Source: Thiobacillaceae bacterium (lineage in GTDB: Bacteria; Pseudomonadota; Gammaproteobacteria; Burkholderiales; Thiobacillaceae). Taken from it: DNA of 8,591 nt. Positions 1-4,584 of this stretch are shown here, piece after piece. The stretch covers positions 1 through 8,591 of the forward strand of contig JAHENE010000078.1 of the NCBI GenBank assembly GCA_024643305.1. The letters are read 5' to 3'. A model generated the notes under the pieces. The model searched no databases. It saw nothing but the letters and a program-made list of their open reading frames with translations, and was not told where the DNA came from. Numbering within the stretch: position 1 is the first letter of the stretch; each line of letters opens with the position of its first letter. Position numbers and translations under genes: made by a program.

Positions 1-1
1 C

Positions 2-298
2 GGCGCGAGCCCATGGGATACAGATACGCCGGATGACGATATCCATGCGCATGAATTTCATTATTCCAGCCTTGAGAATCTGCCAAATGACCTCATCTAC
101 GCCTACGAGGTTTTGCGTGGCCACGGCGTTGATGGCAAGCGCGATGGCATCGTCTATCGCAACCTGCTAGCGTCTTACACGCACTTGCGTTCTACCCGGC
201 GATTTTCCTGGGTGAAGCGCTTTTTGGCCCTGGTGGAGAAGTGCAAATCCGCAGGACCTGTTACCGCCGGCTCGGAAACCAAAATGGCCGCTGCCTGA
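2..298 (+). CDS. dsrN: C-terminus of CobB/CbiA-type amidase, probable DsrN (5' partial)
   Basis: The frame is open from the window edge and gives 98 residues before TGA; the start lies outside. The visible part is the end of the glutamine amidotransferase domain of the cobyrinic acid a,c-diamide synthase family: an HEFHYS motif at residues 17-22, which holds the conserved histidine of this domain, then the family pattern RGHGVDGKRDGIV and LLASYTHL. After it comes a basic tail of about 35 residues. CobB/CbiA amidates corrin side chains. The dsr-cluster member DsrN is thought to amidate siroheme to siroheme amide for sulfite reductase DsrAB, in the cytoplasm. I choose DsrN because the next genes are a DsrR-like protein and siroheme synthase, and no cobalamin gene is visible. 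Only 21 bases separate it from the next gene, so they are probably co-transcribed. A plain CbiA/CobB cannot be excluded without the N-terminus. Confidence 0.8.
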   Translation, partial: GASPWDTDTPDDDIHAHEFHYSSLENLPNDLIYAYEVLRGHGVDGKRDGIVYRNLLASYTHLRSTRRFSWVKRFLALVEKCKSAGPVTAGSETKMAAA

Positions 299-308
299 AT
301 TATTTTTC

Positions 309-316
309 TAGGAGAA
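309..316 (+). promoter_or_regulatory. Shine-Dalgarno site of dsrR
   Basis: TAGGAGAA ends 3 bases before the ATG at 320, with the AGGAG core about 6 bases from it. It is a near-consensus site and supports this start and efficient translation. It stands in the 21-base dsrN-dsrR gap, which has no room for a separate promoter. Confidence 0.7.
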
Positions 317-319
317 ATC

Positions 320-700
320 ATGCTTACCCTGACCCCTGCTGCTGCCCATCAGATCCAGTCAGCCATCCCACCCGAGGCTTCTTTTGAAGGACTGAGCCTG
401 CGTATTGCCGCCCGTCGCGCCATGGATGGTTCCATCGAATACGCAATGGGCATGGATAACGAACGTGACAACGACAAGACCCTTGTTGTCGAAGGTATCA
501 GCGTGCTTATCAACGAACACAGTGCCGACCTGCTCGTGGGCGTGACCGTCGACTTTGTCGAGGAAGACGGCCAGCCGCTCTTTGTGTTCATGAACCCCAA
601 TGATGCAGGCCCGGCAACAGGCGGTGGTTGTGGTTCCAGCGGCGGCGGTGGCGGATGTGGCAGCGGTGGTTGCGGGTCCGGCGGTTGCGGCAGCCGCTGA
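320..700 (+). CDS. dsrR: DsrR-like A-type (IscA/HesB-fold) protein with Gly/Cys-rich tail
   Basis: The protein has 126 residues; IscA-type proteins usually have about 105-120. The A-type fold is seen in the N-terminal pattern (LTPAAAHQIQ), the LSLRIAARRAMDG strand-turn, the VVEGISVLIN segment and the NPN at 92-94. In IscA/ErpA three cysteines bind iron or an Fe-S cluster. Here the first is replaced by Asp36 and the first Cys of the CGC motif by Gly; Cys104 fits the last one. Allochromatium DsrR is also reported to lack the IscA cysteines, so the protein probably does not act as an ordinary Fe-S carrier. DsrR has been linked to production of the Dsr proteins. From residue 101 there is a low-complexity Gly/Ser tail carrying Cys104, Cys113, Cys118 and Cys123. 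A strong site (AGGAGA at 310-315) fixes the ATG. It lies directly after dsrN and before cysG. Confidence 0.82.
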   Translation: MLTLTPAAAHQIQSAIPPEASFEGLSLRIAARRAMDGSIEYAMGMDNERDNDKTLVVEGISVLINEHSADLLVGVTVDFVEEDGQPLFVFMNPNDAGPATGGGCGSSGGGGGCGSGGCGSGGCGSR

Positions 701-707
701 AATAAAT

Positions 708-780
708 TTCACACAGCGGAAACAGAGGTGTCAGAGGATGAAGCCGAATTCCTCTGTATCCTCTGATGTGTCTGTGTGAA
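708..780. repeat. Imperfect palindromic repeat between dsrR and cysG
   Basis: The outer arms are TTCACACAG (708-716) and CTGTGTGAA (772-780). The inner arms are TCAGAGGAT (731-739) and ATCCTCTGA (758-766). A competing inner pair is ACAGAGG (722-728) with CCTCTGT (751-757). The CAGAGG/CCTCTG words resemble short palindromic elements dispersed in intergenic DNA of many bacteria (inference from memory; copy number in this genome is unknown). There is no T-run after the stem, so it looks more like a repeat or an mRNA processing/stability element than an intrinsic terminator. A second small hairpin follows, TGCCTT (783-788) with AAGGCA (799-804), before cysG. Confidence 0.6.
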
Positions 781-825
781 TCTGCCTTTTGTGGATACAA
801 GGCAATTTGAATTGATAGACAAGCG

Positions 826-2235
826 ATGAACTTCCTTCCCATCTTCCTCGACCTGCGTGACAAAACCTGCCTCGTGGTTGGCGGCGGTGAAACGGCTGCC
901 CGCAAATCGGCCATGCTGCTCAATGCGGGCGCTTCACTCTGCATTGCGCATGACGGAGACCTAGCCCCGGCTTTTGCCGACATCAAGGAGCAGGATCGCA
1001 TCAGCCACAAGCGCGAATCGTTCAGCTTGGCACTTCTGGATGGCGTGGAGTTGGTCATCAGTGCAGCCGAGGATGATGGCATTGACAAGCAGGTCTTCGA
1101 TGCAGCCCGTGCGCGTCACCTCCCGGTAAACGTGGTCGACAAGCCTGCCATGTGCAGTTTTGTGCTGCCGGCCATACTCGATCGCTCACCCATGATCGTG
1201 GCCATCGGTACCGGCGGCGCCTCACCGGTACTCGCGCGGCTGCTGCGAGCGCGCCTGGAAACGCTGATACCTGCAAGCTATGGACGGCTGGCTTACCTGG
1301 CCGAAAGTTTCCGCGAGAAGGTCAAGGCCAAGTTTTCACATGCGCCAAAACGGCGCATCTTCTGGGAAAAAGTGCTTCAGGGACCGGTGGCGGAAATGGT
1401 GTTCTCCGGCAAGGAGGAAGATGCCGCCAGGCTCTTGCAGCATACGCTCGATAACGAGAAAGATGACGCGCCTCAGGGTGAGGTGTATCTGGTCGGTGCC
1501 GGCCCGGGCAATCCAGATTTGCTGACCTTCCGTGCGCTGCGCCTCATGCAGCAGGCCGATGTGGTGGTGCATGACAATCTGGTTAGCGAACCCATCCTCG
1601 ACATGTGCCGGCGCGATGCCGAGCGCGTCTATGTAGGCAAGCAGCGTGCCAACCATGCGGTGCCGCAGGAAGACATCAACATGCTGCTGGTGCGACTGGC
1701 CAAGGAAGGTAAGCGGGTGCTGCGCTTAAAGGGCGGCGACCCGTTCATCTTCGGCCGCGGTGGCGAGGAAATCGAAACCCTGGTCGACCATGGCGTGCCT
1801 TTCCAGGTGGTGCCGGGCATCACTGCTGCTGCAGGCGTCGCATCCTATGCGGGCATTCCGCTGACGCATCGCGATTATGCCCAGTCAGTTACTTTCGTCA
1901 CTGGCCACCTCAAGGACGATAGTACGAATCTGGATTGGGACGCCATGGCCAAGCCCAACCAGACCATCGTCATCTACATGGGCCTGCAGGGCCTTCCGAT
2001 GCTGTCTCAGGAACTGGTCAAGCATGGTCTGCCACCGCATACCCCGGCCGCCATTGTGCAGCAGGGCACTACGCCGCATCAGCGTGTCGTGACCGGCACG
2101 CTGGAAACCCTGCCAGCCTTGGCGGTCGAAGCCCAGCTCAAACCGCCTACACTCATCATCGTCGGCAACGTCGTCAGTCTGCACCACAAGCTCAAGTGGT
2201 TTGTGAGCGAGGATGACCGCATTGCAAATGCGTAG
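826..2235 (+). CDS. cysG: Siroheme synthase CysG (trifunctional)
   Basis: This 469-residue protein makes siroheme from uroporphyrinogen III: SAM-dependent methylation at C2 and C7, NAD-dependent dehydrogenation of precorrin-2, then ferrochelation. The length fits the family (E. coli 457). Residues 1 to about 210 are the dehydrogenase/ferrochelatase half, with the VVGGGETAARK dinucleotide loop at 17-27 and Asp105 in NVVD, matching E. coli Asp104. Ser128 of the enterobacterial enzyme is Thr129 here (AIGTGGASP). Residues 219 to about 460 are the methyltransferase half: YLVGAGPGNPDLL (221-233), Asp250, LRLKGGDPFIFGRGGEE (299-315), VVPGITAAAG, PLTHRDYAQSV and Met385 in IYMGL. Asp250 and Met385 align with E. 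coli Asp248 and Met382. The first residues align with E. coli CysG from Met1, which supports ATG 826, although no strong ribosome binding site precedes it. In this place it probably supplies siroheme to DsrAB through DsrN. Confidence 0.96.
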   Translation: MNFLPIFLDLRDKTCLVVGGGETAARKSAMLLNAGASLCIAHDGDLAPAFADIKEQDRISHKRESFSLALLDGVELVISAAEDDGIDKQVFDAARARHLPVNVVDKPAMCSFVLPAILDRSPMIVAIGTGGASPVLARLLRARLETLIPASYGRLAYLAESFREKVKAKFSHAPKRRIFWEKVLQGPVAEMVFSGKEEDAARLLQHTLDNEKDDAPQGEVYLVGAGPGNPDLLTFRALRLMQQADVVVHDNLVSEPILDMCRRDAERVYVGKQRANHAVPQEDINMLLVRLAKEGKRVLRLKGGDPFIFGRGGEEIETLVDHGVPFQVVPGITAAAGVASYAGIPLTHRDYAQSVTFVTGHLKDDSTNLDWDAMAKPNQTIVIYMGLQGLPMLSQELVKHGLPPHTPAAIVQQGTTPHQRVVTGTLETLPALAVEAQLKPPTLIIVGNVVSLHHKLKWFVSEDDRIANA

Positions 2236-2333
2236 CCAAGAAAAACATATCCGGTATTGAAGCAGTCGAGAGTCCGAGTGATGGACTTGATGCCGTAGGC
2301 TAAAGCCGGAACCCGCCGTGATATCTTCACGAT
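2236..2333. other. Untranslated tail of cysG with small dyads
   Basis: No coding frame is supported here. It holds AGTCC (2271-2275) with GGACT (2283-2287), TCCGG near 2250 with CCGGA near 2306, and CGTGA/TCACG at 2317-2331. These could fold the 3' end of the cysG transcript ahead of the terminator. No known motif was recognised. Confidence 0.35.
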
Positions 2334-2367
2334 AAGAAAGGGCCGCAAGATCTTGCGGCCCTTTCTT
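2334..2367. terminator. Bidirectional intrinsic terminator between cysG and the DsrE-like gene
   Basis: This is a perfect inverted repeat of 17 bp per arm with no spacer: the left arm runs 2334-2350 (core GGGCCGCAAGA) and the right arm 2351-2367. The AT/AAG ends place a CTTTCTTT tract after the GC-rich stem on the plus strand and a CTTTCTTATC tract on the minus strand. It can therefore stop both cysG and the convergent gene ending at 2404. The stop codons lie 98 bases and 36 bases away. A smaller dyad, CGTGA (2317-2321) with TCACG (2327-2331), sits just upstream. Confidence 0.85.
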
Positions 2368-2403
2368 TGCAGCTTCGGCTTAGATAAAGAAACTTCTCAA
2401 AGC

Positions 2404-3054
2404 CTAATTGCCGTTGTCTACAAATCCCTCCTGGATATATGTCCATCCATTTTGTTCCAGATCAATCAAACGGCCGATAGCACCCTGATTTACGTGAATG
2501 CCTGGATAAACATCGGCATTGGTCCAACCGTTTCCGGACATCGTTACGCCGCATATTTCCAGCTGGACATTAACGCCGAGGTTTTTAAATGCGAGCAGTC
2601 TGTCTATCCACACTTTATAAGGATTACCGGATGCTGAACCGTGCGCTTGCCACCATGCATCGCTAAGCGCCCAAGTAGCGGCAGTACCGTGAAAGATGCC
2701 GATTATCGAGACATTGCTCGGGTTGGTCAGGTTTGAGTTGATGCGGTCCAAAGTGGCTGTTCCGAGCATCCACATGTGCCTTGGCCCAACCGGTGTTGTT
2801 ACCGTGGTTCCGTTTGGCCCAGGACTTGTAGTTACGGCTTGCGAATCCAGATTGAACACCGTCTTCGTCTTTTCCAATTCCACAGGCACATCGACGCAGA
2901 CGGTATTGTTTGTTGTGCCATTTATGATGTTGGTCACCAGTCTTGGATAGGTGCATGTATCGATGACACCGGTATTTATGGCTGCAAACGCACTGGCAGA
3001 ACCAAAGATAACGCCCGTAAGAAACACGGCTTTGATCAGGTAATTCCTGTTCAT
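2404..3054 (-). CDS. Secreted DsrE-family protein (periplasmic, function unknown)
   Basis: The 216-residue product starts with a Sec signal peptide: basic MNRNYLIK, a hydrophobic core at 9-22, and a likely cut after AFA near residue 24. The mature part carries a DsrE/TusD-like core: VSIIGIFHG (115-123), ATWALSDAWWQAHG, DRLLAFKNLGVNVQLEICG (151-169), then PGIHVNQGAIGRLIDLEQNGWTYI. In the DsrE superfamily the cysteine after the third strand carries sulfane sulfur; Cys168 is in that place. Cys34 and Cys53 lie before the core and could form a disulfide. An insertion rich in Thr, Gly and Pro at about 72-92 makes it longer than the usual 140-170 residue periplasmic members. GAAGGA lies 6 bases before the ATG. 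GC content is lower than in cysG, which may mean transfer. The place beside the dsr cluster suggests, but does not prove, a role in periplasmic sulfur handling. Confidence 0.8.
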   Translation of the reverse strand: MNRNYLIKAVFLTGVIFGSASAFAAINTGVIDTCTYPRLVTNIINGTTNNTVCVDVPVELEKTKTVFNLDSQAVTTSPGPNGTTVTTPVGPRHMWMLGTATLDRINSNLTNPSNVSIIGIFHGTAATWALSDAWWQAHGSASGNPYKVWIDRLLAFKNLGVNVQLEICGVTMSGNGWTNADVYPGIHVNQGAIGRLIDLEQNGWTYIQEGFVDNGN

Positions 3055-3060
3055 CTAATA

Positions 3061-3066
3061 TCCTTC
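3061..3066 (-). promoter_or_regulatory. Shine-Dalgarno site of the secreted DsrE-like gene
   Basis: On the minus strand GAAGGA is followed by six bases (TATTAG) and then ATG at 3054. Spacing and sequence are good, and the signal peptide begins at this Met, so both point to the same start. Confidence 0.65.
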
Positions 3067-3237
3067 ATTTATTAGTTAATGGTGGGGTGGTGAACACGCT
3101 CATCTGACGGCGATCCCCACCGGGTGGCCCCAACTTCATGTGCTTCGTGTCGTCAGAAATTTAAGGTGGCGTTTCCGATAGTGGATTCTGGAAGCGATAA
3201 AAAACCTCGCCTCAACAAGGGGGCTTCATGGTCTAGA

Positions 3238-3291
3238 GCGTGTGCTCGGATTGCAACGCTTCAATTCAAGCATAGGTTTTCGATCACACGC
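3238..3291. repeat. Long-loop dyad downstream of the DUF599 gene
   Basis: GCGTGTG-C-TCG (3238-3248) pairs with CGA-T-CACACGC (3281-3291), 10 of 11 positions, with a 32-base loop. It starts 18 bases past the stop codon of the minus-strand DUF599 gene. It could fold the 3' end of that transcript or be a protein site; there is no T-run directly after the stem, so I do not call it a terminator. Confidence 0.35.
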
Positions 3292-3308
3292 CCCCACTCT
3301 TTTTCTCA

Positions 3309-4052
3309 TCACTTGGCGTATTTTGCCTGCATTGGAATGACGGGCGCGTTGCGAGGTGCGCGCATGGGTGACGCACCCGCCTCAAGTACATCTTCGGGTT
3401 CGCTGCGGTCCAGTCTGTAAAGAGCAATGACCAAACCAATCGACGATACCAGAAGGAAGTAGGGTCCGAATAACCAGAACACCAGTGGAACAGCGAAGAA
3501 GAAAGCCCGCATACCGATTGCGAACATGCTGCCTGCGCGATGCAGACGGCGCGCAACCGCCTTGGGCGAAAGGTTGTGGTGAGCGCTATGGTCCGGGACA
3601 TTCACCATGAATACGACATGGTTGGCCAGTCGTACCGACATCGCGAAAGAGAAAAAGGCCACGATGAAATCTACCAGCAGGAACATTACCTTGATGATCC
3701 AAAGCTCGGTGGCATGTGATCCCGCAATGTTCAGGGTGTGCCAGCTGTGGGAAATGTTTTCTGCCTGACCGGAAAGCGTGAGGGTGCCGATAATGAGCAG
3801 AGCGGCGGTGGAAGCCATGAGCGATGCGCCCATCACGAAATTGCGCAGCGTTTGCACCGCCATCACATCTTTGGCGGAGTTGCGCATGATGTTTTCCACC
3901 CAGAGGGTGCGCGCGAGCGCGTTGACTCCGTGAATGGTGTAGGTTGGGTTGTGCTTTACCTTGATATGGAGGAAGTAGTAATAGGAGGCTACGATGGCGG
4001 CACTAATGGCCAATACCACGAAGTCGATTTCAAATTCGTAAAACAAGTTCAT
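3309..4052 (-). CDS. DUF599 family inner-membrane protein
   Basis: This is a 247-residue membrane protein with helices at about 8-28, 72-94, 117-141 and 183-213. The cytoplasmic-type segment after helix 1 carries the DUF599 signature: NPTYTIHGVNALARTLWVENIM, then NSAKDVMAVQTLRNFVMGASLMASTA (59-82). Between helices 3 and 4 lies a His-rich stretch (VPDHSAHHN, 153-160). The C-terminal 35 residues are polar and Pro/Ala-rich. DUF599 proteins are widespread in proteobacteria and have no established function, so none is assigned. AGGGA lies about 10 bases before the ATG at 4052. The small gene at 4114-4311 reads the same way 61 bases upstream, so the two may share a transcript started in the divergent region at 4312-4584. 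Confidence 0.85.
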   Translation of the reverse strand: MNLFYEFEIDFVVLAISAAIVASYYYFLHIKVKHNPTYTIHGVNALARTLWVENIMRNSAKDVMAVQTLRNFVMGASLMASTAALLIIGTLTLSGQAENISHSWHTLNIAGSHATELWIIKVMFLLVDFIVAFFSFAMSVRLANHVVFMVNVPDHSAHHNLSPKAVARRLHRAGSMFAIGMRAFFFAVPLVFWLFGPYFLLVSSIGLVIALYRLDRSEPEDVLEAGASPMRAPRNAPVIPMQAKYAK

Positions 4053-4113
4053 GCTTTCTGTTCCCTGTCTATTTCATGGAAGGTGCATTGACTGTGACTT
4101 GTCAAAGCGACCA

Positions 4114-4311
4114 TTACATTGAGTGGACGGCTGGTGTGATGACGGGAATGTCGGAAACGCGGGGTGCGGGCTTGTGTGGTGTGCGCTCAGTGGCGGAAAT
4201 GTCCTTGTGGTCGACCTTGTTCAGCAGGACGCGGAATTCGCTGTGGTTGTCGGCATTGGCAAAGGCGAGTGCTTTGAGAATGTTTTTTCCGGCTTTGGTC
4301 ATGGTGGTCAT
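4114..4311 (-). CDS. Small hypothetical protein, 65 residues
   Basis: I do not recognise this protein. It begins MTTMTKAGKNILKALAFAN, with a basic amphipathic N-terminal half and then a polar tail rich in Pro, His and Thr. There is no signal peptide, membrane helix or cysteine. I call it real because GAGGT (plus-strand 4320-4324) sits exactly 8 bases before the ATG at 4311, because the codons fill the space up to the DUF599 leader, and because a promoter-like AT-rich divergent region precedes it. A second Met at residue 4 has a worse distance to the ribosome binding site. The competing plus-strand frames over this stretch have no ribosome binding site. It could be a small regulator or an accessory to the DUF599 protein; this is a guess from position only. 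Confidence 0.55.
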   Translation of the reverse strand: MTTMTKAGKNILKALAFANADNHSEFRVLLNKVDHKDISATERTPHKPAPRVSDIPVITPAVHSM

Positions 4312-4324
4312 GGTTTTTTACCTC

Positions 4325-4377
4325 AGTGGTTGATCTGCTGAATAATTAGCAGTATGTATGCCAGTTCCATAACCACT
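4325..4377 (-). promoter_or_regulatory. Leader hairpin abutting the ribosome binding site of the 65-residue gene
   Basis: AGTGGTT (4325-4331) and AACCACT (4371-4377) form a perfect 7-bp outer stem. CTGCT (4335-4339) and AGCAG (4348-4352) form an inner stem. On the minus-strand transcript the outer stem ends right beside the GAGGT site (4320-4324), so folding could affect ribosome access. The minus strand also reads TGCTAATTAT across the inner stem, which resembles an extended -10 element; if transcription starts there the outer stem would not be transcribed whole. Confidence 0.4.
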
Positions 4378-4379
4378 TG

Positions 4380-4399
4380 TTTAAATAGAGATATTTAAA
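4380..4399. repeat. AT-only 8-bp dyad with 4-base spacer
   Basis: TTTAAATA (4380-4387), GAGA, TATTTAAA (4392-4399). The symmetry is perfect. It lies midway between the two divergent genes and may be an operator or simply promoter-proximal AT-rich DNA. Confidence 0.5.
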
Positions 4400-4426
4400 A
4401 GTGTGTGGTGTGGTGGATATTTCGTT

Positions 4427-4547
4427 GTGTTGCAATATGCAACGTCATGGGAATCAAAATAAAATACAATTCATTGTTAATAAAGAGTATTAACAAGAAT
4501 ATGAATTGTGTTGCGCTGTGGGGGTGTGAGTATCATAATGCAACACA
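4427..4547. promoter_or_regulatory. Cluster of GTGTTGC half-sites, candidate regulator binding sites
   Basis: GTGTTGC occurs at 4427-4433 and again at 4508-4514. Its inverse GCAACAC occurs at 4540-4546, and a shorter inverse GCAAC at 4439-4443. The first pair makes the tight dyad GTTGC-N5-GCAAC; the second makes an 8-bp dyad, TGTGTTGC and GCAACACA, with 25 bases between. Sigma-54 activators such as the one encoded at 6072 bind paired dyads upstream of target promoters, so autoregulation is plausible, but this is inference. Confidence 0.45.
4466..4509. repeat. Nested 44-base palindrome ahead of the histidine kinase
   Basis: The outer arms are ACAATTCA (4466-4473) and TGAATTGT (4502-4509). Directly inside are TTGTTAAT (4474-4481) and ATTAACAA (4489-4496) around a 7-base loop. 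All 16 pairs are perfect; the only asymmetry is five unpaired bases (4497-4501) on the right side. It is AT-rich with no T-run after it, so a protein-binding or mRNA-leader role is likelier than termination. Confidence 0.55.
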
Positions 4548-4584
4548 TCCATCGTTTTGCTGCTGCGATTACTTCTTTCTTCCA

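Larger units (their letters stand above)
3055..3308. other. Intergenic region between two minus-strand genes; leader with dyads
   Basis: No convincing gene is present in these 254 bases. Near the DsrE-like gene there are GGTGGGG (3081-3087) with CCCCACC (3115-3121), and a competing tight dyad CCACC-G-GGTGG (3117-3127); only one can form at a time in the leader RNA. Further off is an 11-bp dyad with one mismatch (3238-3248 with 3281-3291). A T-run on the minus strand (AAAAAA near 3199-3204 on plus) follows a weak GC stem and might end the DUF599 transcript. I could not place a confident -35/-10 pair. Confidence 0.45.
4312..4584. promoter_or_regulatory. Divergent AT-rich control region with clustered dyads
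   Basis: This 273-base gap separates the minus-strand 65-residue gene from the plus-strand two-component system. Left to right it holds: a hairpin at 4325-4377; TTTAAATA-gaga-TATTTAAA (4380-4399); a G/T-rich tract (4401-4418); GTTGC-aatat-GCAAC (4429-4443); a nested palindrome at 4466-4509; and TGTGTTGC (4507-4514) facing GCAACACA (4540-4547). The density is unusual and points to binding of one or more dimeric regulators. Clear sigma-70 or -24/-12 sigma-54 promoters were not found by eye. The frame of the kinase is open back to 4405, but that stretch is not protein-like. Confidence 0.55.

Noticed and set aside
605..697. Gly/Cys tail as a frameshift artefact
   Set aside because: The core (NPN at 92-94) runs into the tail in one frame, Cys104-Gly-Ser-Ser matches the end of the A-type motif, and a clean TGA follows.
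359..712. Ala/Thr-rich minus-strand frame opposite dsrR
   Set aside because: The low-complexity product arises from the complement of the Gly/Cys repeat codons of dsrR; it has no independent support.
708..780. Intrinsic terminator after dsrR
   Set aside because: The stem is long, but there is no T-run after it, and cysG probably depends on upstream transcription.
3124..3420. 98-residue plus-strand reading frame
   Set aside because: It has a GTG start without a ribosome binding site, no recognisable pattern, and overlaps the end of the well-supported DUF599 gene on the other strand.
4405..4450. Sigma-54 (-24/-12) promoter before the kinase
   Set aside because: GG and GC pairs are present, but none has the required 10-base spacing with a reasonable consensus.
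4405..4584. 60-codon N-terminal extension of the histidine kinase
   Set aside because: The translation is rich in Cys, Asn and Trp and unlike any kinase N-terminus. It overlies AT-rich palindromes, and a basic tail plus TM1 begin naturally at Met 4585.
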